Shown: positions 33,138 through 42,900 of the stretch, in pieces
Position numbering within the stretch: the stretch's first letter is position 1
Layout of the letters: every line of letters starts with the position of its first letter
Source of the DNA: Nemertoderma westbladi
Taxonomy: Eukaryota > Xenacoelomorpha > Nemertodermatida > Nemertodermatidae
DNA length: 57,973 nucleotides
NCBI GenBank assembly: GCA_032718475.1
Contig: JAUCBJ010006641.1
Location: 1 to 57,973 of the forward strand
Direction: 5' to 3'
Translations under genes and position numbers: made by a program
Notes under the pieces: model-generated
Databases searched by the model: none
What the model saw: the letters and a program-made list of their open reading frames with translations, nothing else
What the model was told of the DNA's origin: nothing

Positions 33138-36100
33138 AGGTCAGGTCAGGTATTCTAGGTCATTGATCAAGAAAACTTGCCACCTCCATGCAGCATAAAG
33201 GAGGTGCCACCTGTAGCTGCATAGACCCTCTTACTAGGGCAAATCTGGTCCTGTAACTAGGACCCCCTTCGTTCTGGGATAAGGACGCCCTTGGTCCTGG
33301 ATTAAGGACCCATATACTTGGCTGCAGGGGTATATGGCCTGACCAGGCAGATGGTGATCTACCAATGGCTGGTTAGGAGTAGAGTGTTCTCATGTCCACT
33401 CTGAGGGCACTTCACTGCGACCTGCACCTGGCAGCAAGGGTACAGGGCATGACCCAGCAGATGAGCTGCAACAGCCAATGGTGGGTCATGTACGCCAGAG
33501 TAGATATGGGTGATGGGCCTCATATCTGACTCCATTGCGACACCCACCCTGTGGAATGGCAAACCAGGGTGTGGTATTTGCCCCGAGAGCTGACTCGGCA
33601 AAAAAGCACCCCCCAACCCCCACTATGGATTACATTAGCAATGCGGAGGTCCGGCCACTAGAGGCCAGTGGAATTACCGGACACAATCGGCCTCACAGGC
33701 GTCAGTTAACTCCTGACCGGCTGCCTGTCTCACCCCCTACTGGAGAGAGAGCAGCCAACAATTCTTTGAGTCCCTTTCCTGATGACCTTTCTGGCCCAAA
33801 CCCTGGGTCACCAGGGAGGCCAGATTGTGATGGGGAGAGGGATTCTGGAGTTGGAGGCTACTCTCATGTTCCACCCCGACCAACAAAGCCATTGGTGAAT
33901 CTGAGGCAAGTCACTAGACTAGCCTCAGTAAACACCCTAACACTCGGGTCCCCAATGCGACAAGGTGAGCTGACTGCCTTGGCAGATAAGCTTTCTCTTA
34001 GCGCAGTGGGTGTTCAAGAGCACCGAATGCAGACTGGACAGACTGATGAGGTTCTGATTAAGGACATGGGGGGCGGTTGGCGACTCGCCCTCGCGTCAGC
34101 AGATGATAGTGGCAATGGTGGAATTGGTCTATTGATGAATCCAACTGCACATGCAGCATTGGACAAAATAGACCAAATCTCTAACCGCATCATCCGTTGC
34201 CACTTCTCATGTTCTGGAAGACTGGCTAAGAAGTTTCCTAAGGTGGTTCTGATTGTGTGCTACTCTCCAACTAGTGTTGCCCCTGTAGAGGAGGTGGAAA
34301 ATTTCTACCACAATCTACAAGCAGCAACTGATGGAGTGGATCAGCATGCATTCTTAACATTCCTGGGAGACTTTAATGCAAGTCTGCATCAATCACCTAC
34401 ATCGCCCTGGGTCTATAGCAATAGTGTTAACCGAAATTCTGTCCATCTTCAGGATTTTATCTCTGGAAATGGATTGTTTTCGGCTGGAACCCAGTTCAAG
34501 AAGCGAACTGGAAAGCTATGGACTCATAGTGGACCCAGTGGTCACAAGTCCCAGATAGACCATATTCTGTTTCGTAGGAAATACAGGAGCTCTATACAAG
34601 ACTGTAATGCATTTACACTTCGACCCTTCTCCAGTGATCACCGCCTTATTGTGGCCAAGGTAAGACTTAGTCTGCGTGCTAGCAGAACAACGAAATCTGC
34701 CTTGCCACGGCATGACTGGTCCTCTCTGTTGCAACAGCCAAGTGTGAGATCCAGCTTCACACTACAGCTGAGCAACAGGTATGAGGCTCTTGCCTCTGAG
34801 GCGGCAGATCACTGTGAGGGCTATACTGCCTTTACAGAAGCAGTTAAGTTAGCAGCTGCAGAAACAGTTCCTGTATACCCTCGAAACAGGAAAAGGGCCC
34901 CCTGGACTGACAACAAAATTCAGAAGTGCCGAAATGACCTTCATAAGGCGCAGAAAAAGTCCCGACTCAAACAGACTACAGCGGCCAAGAATGCAGTTAA
35001 AGCTGCATCTAGGTCCCTGAACAGGCAGTACTCTGTTAATCTACAGGAGCTAATAAACCAACAGGTTGATGCCATCAATGATGCTGACGACAGCAGGCAA
35101 TCATCCCAGGCATGGAAATCGATCAATCTGCTTACTGGGCGGAAAAGCCAACCAACCACCAAGGTTAAGGCTGAATCACCAGCCGATCGCCTCAATGGTT
35201 GGAAAGCCCACTTTGAAAAGCTCCTCAATAATGACAGGGTATTGCCTGATAACTTTATAGAAGTAAAAGTGTCTGAGTCTGTACTCCCAGATATTCCCAT
35301 TGGCGATATCTCCTTTGCAGAAGTGAAGGCTGCTGCAAAGAGCATTAAGACCAATCGTGCCAGTGGAGTAGATGGTGTTCCCCCTGAGGTCTTTAAAATA
35401 CCTGAGTGTTTAAAGCTCATCTATCCCATCATAGTAGACATGTACCGTACAACAAGAGTCCCACAAGAAATGAAAACAAATAAGTTGGTGCCAGTTCCCA
35501 AGAAGGGCAACCTAACACTCTATGGTTCTTTTCGGGGAATCTCATTGATCTCGATTGCTGCAAAACTATACAATAGAATTCTATTAAATCGCATCAGGGA
35601 TCCCATTGAGAGACTGCTACGTGGAAATCAGAATGGGTTCCGTAAAGGTCGTGGGACCATGGAGCCCATTTTGGCACTTAGAAGGATAATTGAAGAGTTA
35701 TCAAAAAAGAAAGACAGGCATCTGGCTGTTATCTTTGTTGACTTCTTCAAGGCCTTTGATTCAGTCTCTCGCTCACGTATGTTCAGCATACTTTCATTAT
35801 ATGGGATTCCTGATGAAATTATTGCAGCAATCAGATCAGTATACGATGGTTCGACAACATTTGTGTCTACTGTTGACGGTGACACAGAACCATTTGAAGT
35901 GTTATGGGGCGTCCTCCAAGGAGACACACTTGCACCATTCTTGTTCATTATTGTGGTTGACTATGTTCTACGCATGTCCTTAGATCATCATAATGATGAT
36001 GGGGTGATGATAACTCCACCTACTGGCTCCAGAAGTCGAGGAAATCCTGCCAAGTACCTAACTGATCTAGACTTTGCTGATGACTTAGGAGTACTCTCAG

Positions 36101-36891
36101 AATCATTAGAGGGAGCCCAGCGGCTCCTCAGCTCATTAGAACATGCTGCTTCTAGTGTTGGTCTTTTTATTAACTCCAGAAAGACCAAAATTCTGACAGT
36201 TAACTTTGAAAGTCCTCAGCAAGTCTCTGATCGGATGAGCATAAGCTCAAAGGATGGTATGCTTGAGCATGTGGACGACTTCTGTTACCTGGGATCATGG
36301 ATCCGGAAGTCAGGTGAGGACCTTCGAATACGTAAGGGAAAGGCATGGGCAGCCTTGAATAGGCTTTCCAGGATTTGGAAGTCACCTAGAATTAATCGGA
36401 AACTTAAGGTCCGATTATTTAGAGCAGCAGTAGTTCCAGTACTCCTCTACGGGAGTCCATGCTGGGCTCTAACTGCTGAGGACACCAAATCTCTGGATGG
36501 CACATTCACAAGAATGCTACGCCGGGTACATTGTGTCAAGTACAATGCACACATCTCCAACCAGACACTATATAACATTGGAGGTGTCTCATTGGTTCCC
36601 CCAAGCTTGACACTAGAACAAAATCGCCTCCGCTTTGCAGGACATTGCTTTCGCCGTGAGGACCAGCCAGTGCATAATCTTGTACTTTGGCAGCCTCATG
36701 GAGTGAATAAGCATGGTGGACAGCCCATGACTTTCTTGAGACGCATCTTAAAGGACACTGGCCTTAAAGATGCGGATGATCTAGCAAATGTCATGGGTGA
36801 TAGGGAGTTGTGGCGGTGCAATTTTGTTGACAAGCCGGCACAGCATTCTTAAAAATGCAGCTGCAATGCAGCATGCCGATCCTAGTAGTAG
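33138..36891 (+). mobile_element. RTE-like non-LTR retrotransposon, apparently full length
   Basis: 3.75 kb, starting AGGTCAGGTCAGG and ending with a short (TAG)n tail (GATCCTAGTAGTAG). The same 3' end occurs at the truncated copy at 38347-38802, which fixes the element end. The 5' UTR holds a CACCTCC/GGAGGTG hairpin (about 33180-33210) and two diverged tandem units of about 125 bp (about 33325-33545). It encodes one long ORF. Simple trinucleotide tails without poly-A are common in the RTE group. Confidence 0.88.
33535..36852 (+). CDS. LINE endonuclease/reverse transcriptase polyprotein (RTE-like)
   Basis: An intact 1105-codon ORF. Residues 130-370 are an APE-type endonuclease: VGVQEHRM (catalytic Glu about 162), FLGDFNASLH and SSDHRLIV. 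Residues about 590-890 are reverse transcriptase: NRASGVDGVPPE, FRGISLISIAAKLYNRI, motif A VDFFKAFDS at about 735, WGVLQGDTLAPFLF, motif C LDFADD at about 847. The C terminus has ALNRLSRIW and RLRFAGHCFRREDQP, a tail found in many RTE-like elements. The enzyme would nick target DNA and prime cDNA synthesis there. No frameshift or stop is seen, so the copy may be young and possibly active. The first ~120 residues are low-complexity, and the true start could be a later Met. Confidence 0.9.
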   Translation: MRHPPCGMANQGVVFAPRADSAKKHPPTPTMDYISNAEVRPLEASGITGHNRPHRRQLTPDRLPVSPPTGERAANNSLSPFPDDLSGPNPGSPGRPDCDGERDSGVGGYSHVPPRPTKPLVNLRQVTRLASVNTLTLGSPMRQGELTALADKLSLSAVGVQEHRMQTGQTDEVLIKDMGGGWRLALASADDSGNGGIGLLMNPTAHAALDKIDQISNRIIRCHFSCSGRLAKKFPKVVLIVCYSPTSVAPVEEVENFYHNLQAATDGVDQHAFLTFLGDFNASLHQSPTSPWVYSNSVNRNSVHLQDFISGNGLFSAGTQFKKRTGKLWTHSGPSGHKSQIDHILFRRKYRSSIQDCNAFTLRPFSSDHRLIVAKVRLSLRASRTTKSALPRHDWSSLLQQPSVRSSFTLQLSNRYEALASEAADHCEGYTAFTEAVKLAAAETVPVYPRNRKRAPWTDNKIQKCRNDLHKAQKKSRLKQTTAAKNAVKAASRSLNRQYSVNLQELINQQVDAINDADDSRQSSQAWKSINLLTGRKSQPTTKVKAESPADRLNGWKAHFEKLLNNDRVLPDNFIEVKVSESVLPDIPIGDISFAEVKAAAKSIKTNRASGVDGVPPEVFKIPECLKLIYPIIVDMYRTTRVPQEMKTNKLVPVPKKGNLTLYGSFRGISLISIAAKLYNRILLNRIRDPIERLLRGNQNGFRKGRGTMEPILALRRIIEELSKKKDRHLAVIFVDFFKAFDSVSRSRMFSILSLYGIPDEIIAAIRSVYDGSTTFVSTVDGDTEPFEVLWGVLQGDTLAPFLFIIVVDYVLRMSLDHHNDDGVMITPPTGSRSRGNPAKYLTDLDFADDLGVLSESLEGAQRLLSSLEHAASSVGLFINSRKTKILTVNFESPQQVSDRMSISSKDGMLEHVDDFCYLGSWIRKSGEDLRIRKGKAWAALNRLSRIWKSPRINRKLKVRLFRAAVVPVLLYGSPCWALTAEDTKSLDGTFTRMLRRVHCVKYNAHISNQTLYNIGGVSLVPPSLTLEQNRLRFAGHCFRREDQPVHNLVLWQPHGVNKHGGQPMTFLRRILKDTGLKDADDLANVMGDRELWRCNFVDKPAQHS

Positions 36892-37178
36892 TAATAGGTG
36901 TCTTACGACTCCTAATTAGGGTTTAATTGATTATCCTAATTAATCAGACTGATTAGCGCCCTGACACACAATGGGTCATCAGTGAGGTCTAACTGTCGCC
37001 GAGAGGACCAAAGGGTGTCATAAGTGACACCGCAGCTCTTTTATTCATTAATTTTAATTAATTATTTGTATTTAATTTGACTTTATTTATTTGTATTTAA
37101 TTTTAAATTAATTATTCATTTGTACTTTATTTTAAATTAATTAATTGTATTACTTTTACTTTATACATTGATTTCTTA
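36892..37178. repeat. 287-bp direct repeat, right copy
   Basis: Begins directly after the LINE (TAG)n tail and repeats 32851-33137 with one visible change (TTTGAC for TTTTAC). It includes the right half of the small foldback element. After it the sequence departs (GCCATACTTAGCC) from the left copy, which enters the LINE 5' end. Confidence 0.93.
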
Positions 37179-37389
37179 GCCATACTTAGCCATAGGGTAT
37201 ACAGCTCCCTTACTGGTAACTAATTACTCTTATCTATATTCAGACAGCTTTATCGTTGACCTTTGACCCCCAATTAGCTTTAACCAAGCAACAGCTTATT
37301 AATAATAGTTGTATCCAAGCGCCCCGCCCCCCTCTCGTGACAGCTCTGATTACTAATTACTCTTACCTATATCCAGCCGTCTGCAGTTC

Positions 37390-38265
37390 CATAGTCTGCC
37401 GCTAGAGGGCGTATGATCTGAAAATTAACATCTTCTCTAACTTTGCTATTTTCATTCCGAATAGGTTTAAACTCGGTAGGCATCTACTACGGCATAGGCC
37501 ATATCTTTTGCGGAGTCATAGAGTAGTCTGAAGTTCCCCGTCTGCCGCTAGAGGGCGTATTATTTGAAAATTAACATCTTCTCTAGCTTTGTTATTTACA
37601 ATCCGCAAAACTATGAAGTTCCATTGCTTAAGAGTTCTAAGGGGCGAGCCATGAGGCAAGATGTTTGAGACTTATTTAGATATATTATTACTTAATTTTG
37701 ACCCCCCAATCGGCATCTACTACGGCATAGGCCATATGTTTTGCGGAGTCATAGAGTAGTCTGAAGTTCCCCTGTCTGCCGCTAGAGAGCGTATTATTTG
37801 AAAATTAACATCTTCTCTAGCTTTGTTATTTACAATCCGCAAAACTATGAAGTTATATTGCTCAAGAGTTCTAAGGGGCGAGCCATGAGGCAAGATGTTT
37901 GAGGCTTATTTAGATATATTATTACTTAATTTTGACCCCCCAATCGGCATCTACTACGGTATAGGCCATATCTTTTGCGGAGTCATAGAGTAGTCTGAGG
38001 TTCCCCTGTCTGCCGCTAGAGGGCGTATTATTTGAAAATTAACATCTTCTCTAGCTTTGTTATTTACAATCCGCAAAACTATGAAGTTATATTGCCTAAG
38101 AGTTCTAAGGGGCGAGCCATGAGGCAAGATGTTTGAGACTTATTTAGATATATTATTACTTAATTTTGACCCCTCAATCGGTATCTATTACAATATGGAC
38201 TATATTTTTTGCAGAGTCACAGAGTAGTCTGAAGTTCCCCAGTCTGCCGCTAGGGCGAAATGTCT
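37390..38265. repeat. 234-bp tandem repeat, about 3.7 copies, with CCGCTAGAGGGCG motif
   Basis: CATCTACTAC recurs at 37481, 37714 and 37948 (and as TATCTATTA at 38182), 233-234 bp apart. Each unit carries CTGCCGCTAGAGGGCG or a variant (37399, 37545, 37779, 38013, 38247), a GCAAAACTATGAAGTT block and GGGGCGAGCCATGAGGC. No ORF. It lies between the LINE and its truncated inverted copy, inside the foldback element. Confidence 0.92.
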
Positions 38266-38346
38266 CAAAGTGAAAACCATATGGTAGCCATGAATTGGTT
38301 ACTAGGCAATAATACTGCATTTTGCAACGTTTCGCAATATCGCTAC

Positions 38347-38802
38347 TACTAGGATCGGCATGCTGCATTGCACCTGCATTTTTAAGAATGCTGTGCCGGC
38401 TTGTCAACAAAATTGCACCGCCACAACTCCCCATCACCCATGACATTTGCTAGATCATCCGCATCTTTAAGGCCAGTGTCCTTTAAGATGCGTCTCAAGA
38501 AAGTCATGGGCTGTCCACCATGCTTATTCACTCCATGAGGCTGCCAAAGTACAAGATTATGCACTGGCTGGTCCTCACGGCGAAAGCAATGTCCTGCAAA
38601 GCGGAGGCGATTTTGTTCTAGTGTCAAGCTAGGGGGAACCAATGAGACATCTCCAATGTTATCTAGTGTCTGGTTGGAGATGTGTGCATTGTACTTGACA
38701 CAATGAACCCGGCGTAGCATTCTTGTGAATGTGCCATCCAGAGATTTGGTGTCCTCAGCAGTTAAAGCCCAGCATGGACTCCCGTCCCGTCCCGTCCCGT
38801 CC
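38347..38802 (-). mobile_element. 5'-truncated inverted copy of the RTE-like LINE
   Basis: 456 bp on the minus strand matching the last part of the LINE ORF and the same 3' end (36447-36891). The frame 38720-38382 still reads RLRFAGHCFRREDQP to the stop. It is bracketed by a perfect 12-bp duplication CAATATCGCTAC at 38335-38346 and 38803-38814. The truncated 5' junction carries a (CCCGT)n slippage tract (38780-38802). This is a textbook target-primed insertion. Confidence 0.93.
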
Positions 38803-38955
38803 CAATATCGCTACAAAATGTTCAAGATTTCGATGCATATAGTCGTAATCATGTCCACGTACCCCAATGACAGAAATTGCCTCACATCTTTCTATAATGG
38901 TTGACAAATCGTCTAAAAAAGCGGAACCAAGGTCATCCATGGGCTCGTCGAACAC
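38755..38955 (-). pseudogene. Possible N-terminal piece of the foldback element's protein
   Basis: A minus-strand open frame starting MFDEPMDDLGSAFLDDL and running to EHFVAIL, where the truncated LINE is inserted in the codon run. Across the 12-bp target duplication the frame would go on only a few codons before a stop. It is acidic and helical with no recognised domain. It lies inside the inverted arms and on the same strand as the integrase fragment, so it may be its displaced 5' end; this is inference. Confidence 0.35.
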
Positions 38956-38986
38956 TCCTTCCTATTATGTACTGTTTAGTAGGCCT

Positions 38987-39589
38987 ACTGGCTACGGCTA
39001 GAAAACATAAACAGTGTAATCTGGCAATGACAAATCCATATGATTGCTTCGTAAACGCTTCATAAGATCACATTGGTGGAATTGTTTGCTGCATAACAAC
39101 CAATTAAACCCGGTTTTGGGTGGCCCTTATAACTGCGGATTCTGATTGGAGATTAATGGAATTATATCGGCCAATGAAATGACAGTTTAGTACTGCAGTA
39201 ATAAATATTTGCTACTGCAGTACCAAATAATTATTACTGCAGTAACAAATAATTATTACTGCAGTAGCAAATATTTATTACTGCAGTAATAAAAAAAAAT
39301 TTTTTTTACTGCAGTAACAATTATTTCTTACTGCAGTAAAAAATTTTTTTTTGTTTATTACTGCAGTAATAATTATTTGTTACTGCAGTAATAATTATTT
39401 GTTACTGCAGTAATAATTATTTGTTACTGCAGTAATAAATATTTGTTACTGCAGTAATAAATATTTGTTACTGCAGTAATAATTATTTGGTACTGCAGTA
39501 GCAAATATTTATTACTGCAGTAGCAAATATTTATTACTGCAGTAATAAACAAAAAAATTTTTTTTACTGCAGTAAGAAATAATTGTTAC
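38987..39589 (-). repeat. Right inverted arm with TACTGCAGTA array
   Basis: Inner unique part 38987-39190, then 17 complete TACTGCAGTA sites from 39191, ending in a half site (TACT) at 39586-39589. Spacer types read outward match the reverse complement of the left arm read outward, including the long-short-long trio (39285-39355), with copy-number differences. The outer part (39495-39589) instead matches the left arm in direct orientation, so this arm is also near-palindromic. Confidence 0.92.
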
Positions 39590-39923
39590 TAATTATCATA
39601 TATTATAAGATTTTTTTGCCAACGGAGTTCTTTAATAATATATTCTTAAAAATTATATTTGAATTTACAGACAAGATAAACAATCATATTATCCTAAAGT
39701 TCTGTAATGACATTCCAACTGTTTATTTTCCTCTCATCAACTTCTTCCATCCAGCTGAAACATCGAATTGATTAGATATCGACTTTCCCACTCCTTTCTT
39801 CCCACACCCCTTCGATCTTCCTCTCTTTCCTTTCTTCTTCCCCTTTCCTCCACGACTCCTTGATCTACTCCCTTTACCTCGACGACTCTTTGATCTACTC
39901 CCTTTACCTCGGCGAGAATAACT

Positions 39924-42900
39924 CTATTCCACAGCGCTGATTGAACCCCGAACACAAAGGGCATTCCCCCTCACTATGGCTATCCCGATGCGTTGCTTCA
40001 GCCACAAGCTCTCGCGTGGGTCTCCTGACTCCGCTATGAGTCTTCGGCCAAGATCTTTTAACACGCTGATGGTGGATGGACCGAATACTCCTGTGGTCTC
40101 GAAGGCCAGGGGTTCGAATTGGTACTGCTGACCCAAATTGCGGTATTTCACACGCTTTAGCTCCTCCGCTGCTGCTGATGCTGAGGATGGCTCAATGGCA
40201 GAGCGAATAATGTGGGATGGGGCAAAGGTATCCACACATGTAGCATCCCATACCAGGCACCGGCCTTTCGAGTAGGGGTAGATGGTCATACCACCAGGAC
40301 GTTTCCCATCTCCCCTATCCAACCCAGTAGGTTCCAGGACAGATGGTAGACCAGCTCTGCTCAGTGAACGTTTCAGCACGTCGTTGAGAGCTGCATGACG
40401 TGGGAACCTACCCATGCTGTTTCGGCAGGACAGTGCATGGTGCCCAAAAATATCCACTTCCTTGCCACACTTGCAGGTGTGTTTATGGCAGATAGGTGCA
40501 CCAACTCTCTGTGCTATACCAATTCGAAGAGCTTCCGGATCCAAATTCGACCCTAAAGATGGAATAGGGGTCGCATGAAGCCAAAGCCCACTCTCCACTT
40601 GCGCTGCTGCAGCCAGGCGTGCTGTTTCGACCTGATCCGCTTTGACAAACAGGTCTCTCTGTGTTATAGTCGCAGAGATAGTGTCCCAGGCTTTCTGGTT
40701 ATTCCTGGCTGCCCCACTGGGTTCCTCAACTGAAGAGAACTTCTCCCTCCATGCCTTGACGGCTCCTGCCAAATCACACGATGGCTCCAGTCCAAATGTG
40801 TTAGAGAGGACGGAGTTAACGAGGATATCGGTGGAATGAAGAGAGGAAATATAACTAGGCAGTGCCAGATCTTCCAACTTACGGATCCCAAGTCCCCCGA
40901 GACTGACTGGTAGTGATCCCTGGGTACTGGATTTTGCCTGAAAGTTAACATTGGTGATACTAGAAAGGGCATCTTGGACAACTGTATCAAATTCCTGCAA
41001 GTCACCAGTGTTGTTGAATGTGGGTGATGTGCGCAGAGTGTACTGTAGCCGGGGGACTGCCAGACAATTCTTGAGTAAGGTGAAGCCTTGATGTGCATCA
41101 ACATGTACCAGCCGATCAACCATCACCTCGAGAGACTTGAGCTTTGATTGGATAGCTGGTTCAATAGCATCCCGTGTAAGGGGAGCTCCTAGAAGGACCT
41201 GGTCCACCTTGTTTAGGACCCTAATATTAGGGAGGAGCTGACTGAACTTGTGGATTGTCTCAGTAGCGGCTTCTGGTGTATGGTTGAGTAGTATCAATTC
41301 ACACTTTGCATCGTTAACAATTAGACCAATCTTCGCTAGCTCTGGTATTATTGCCACGACATCCGAAAGAACACTCTCTGTAGTACCACCTACCGTACCA
41401 TCGTCAAGAAACCAGATATTCAGCTCTGAACCAACAAGTTTGGTGACAGGCTCCTCTCCCACCGCGAAGAGAAGAGGGCCACTAGGATCACCCTGTTGCA
41501 TACCAGTGGCCGATTCGATGATGTGATCTCCGAAAATAAGGACTGTAGGTGTGGAATAAGCCTGCCACACAAGGGGGTAAATACTTGGCAAACGATCACG
41601 AGCTGCCTTCAGGAAAACATCACGACGCATACTGTTAAATGCATTCTTCATGTCGATTTTCAGTACCACCTTCTGTTCCTTAGTGCCATTGATATATTGC
41701 CGGGTCGCATGCACAGCTGCCTCACAACCACCCTTGGTTCCATAACCTAGCTGTGTGGGCCTTAATTCAGCTCCAAGAACTTCTGATAGGGGTTTAATGC
41801 CAGTTTTTGTCACCAAGCGCCTGAATGTATTGCCGACAGCAATTGGACGCAGACCTCCCCCCTTTTTGTTAAGGGCGCAGAGACAGGCCCCAAAGAAGAT
41901 TGGCACAGCAAATTTAGGGGTTTCCCCACGGTGTGCTGTATTTGCGAGCCTAGTCAATTCACTGAGCAGCTTGTCACCAGCAGCTCCAGTTCCTCTGCTG
42001 ACCACGTCACGGAGATGACCTGGGCGAAGGCCATCGGGGCCAGCAGCAGAAGAAAGGGGGAATGACTGGATACTGGCAAGGACGTCCTCCTTCGTAGTGA
42101 TAACTGGACCTGCTAGTGTGTCATCTGGGGGTGGTGGGAGATCAAGGTCAAGTGGGGCAGGTGGGTGCTTCTCCCTGAGAGCATTGATTGTATCTTCACT
42201 GTGGTCTGCAAAACCCTCCTGTGATGTGATAATCCTTACAGCGCCTCGGACATCGCCATCCATGAACTTTGCTGAAACTCGCTTGCGAATGAGTTCTGCT
42301 TCATCTAGATTTGATGGTTTGTGCTGCTGATGTGTAGTGTGCAGAGGAACACGAGGATTGGGAAGGCAGGGTGACGCCATATAGTCTCTTATTTGGTGCT
42401 TGACTTTAGATGTTAATGAGGGTTGCAAATGGTCGTTTGTAGCTGGAATCGGCTTTGCTAATGCCCCAAACGAGAATGCTAGGAGCCGGGCCCAGGTTAT
42501 TGGCGCAGGGTTGTCAATTGCTTCTTTGAGCAAAGGGGCCAGTGCGTCTGCAGCCATGATTCTAGCCCCTTTAGGAATCTTTGCCAACACAGGAATGGAT
42601 TGCTTCAGCATGGCAATATAAGATGCAAGATTTTCCAAGTATTTACTATAGCTGGGGTCAACATCTGGTAGTATTGTCCGAGGTCGATCAAGGCAAGTTC
42701 CACAGAACCAGTGTGGTAGGGATTCTGAATCCTTCTTCCTGAGGCCGACACATGAGAGGTGATACCAAACTGAACAGTTAGCACAATGGACTATCTGCTT
42801 TCTCATGTTTCCTTCACTGCATGTGGGACAAACTAATTGCTCGTCTGACTGAGATTTCTCCTCCGAATTGCTATAATCTCCACACTGAACGTCAGCCAAC

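Larger units (their letters stand above)
31243..39589. mobile_element. Foldback-like DNA transposon with palindromic-array inverted arms (composite, interrupted)
   Basis: Two long inverted arms (31243-32066 and 38987-39589, continuing at 44287-44309) enclose an rve-type integrase fragment and nested insertions. Each arm has an inner unique part of about 200 bp and an outer array of TACTGCAGTA palindromes. The unique parts pair well: CAGATTACACTGTTTAT near 32030 and its reverse complement near 39020. Long internally repetitive inverted arms are known for foldback (FB) and Galileo elements, but those encode different transposases. Target duplications could not be defined because the outer right end is split by two retroelements. 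Confidence 0.78.
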
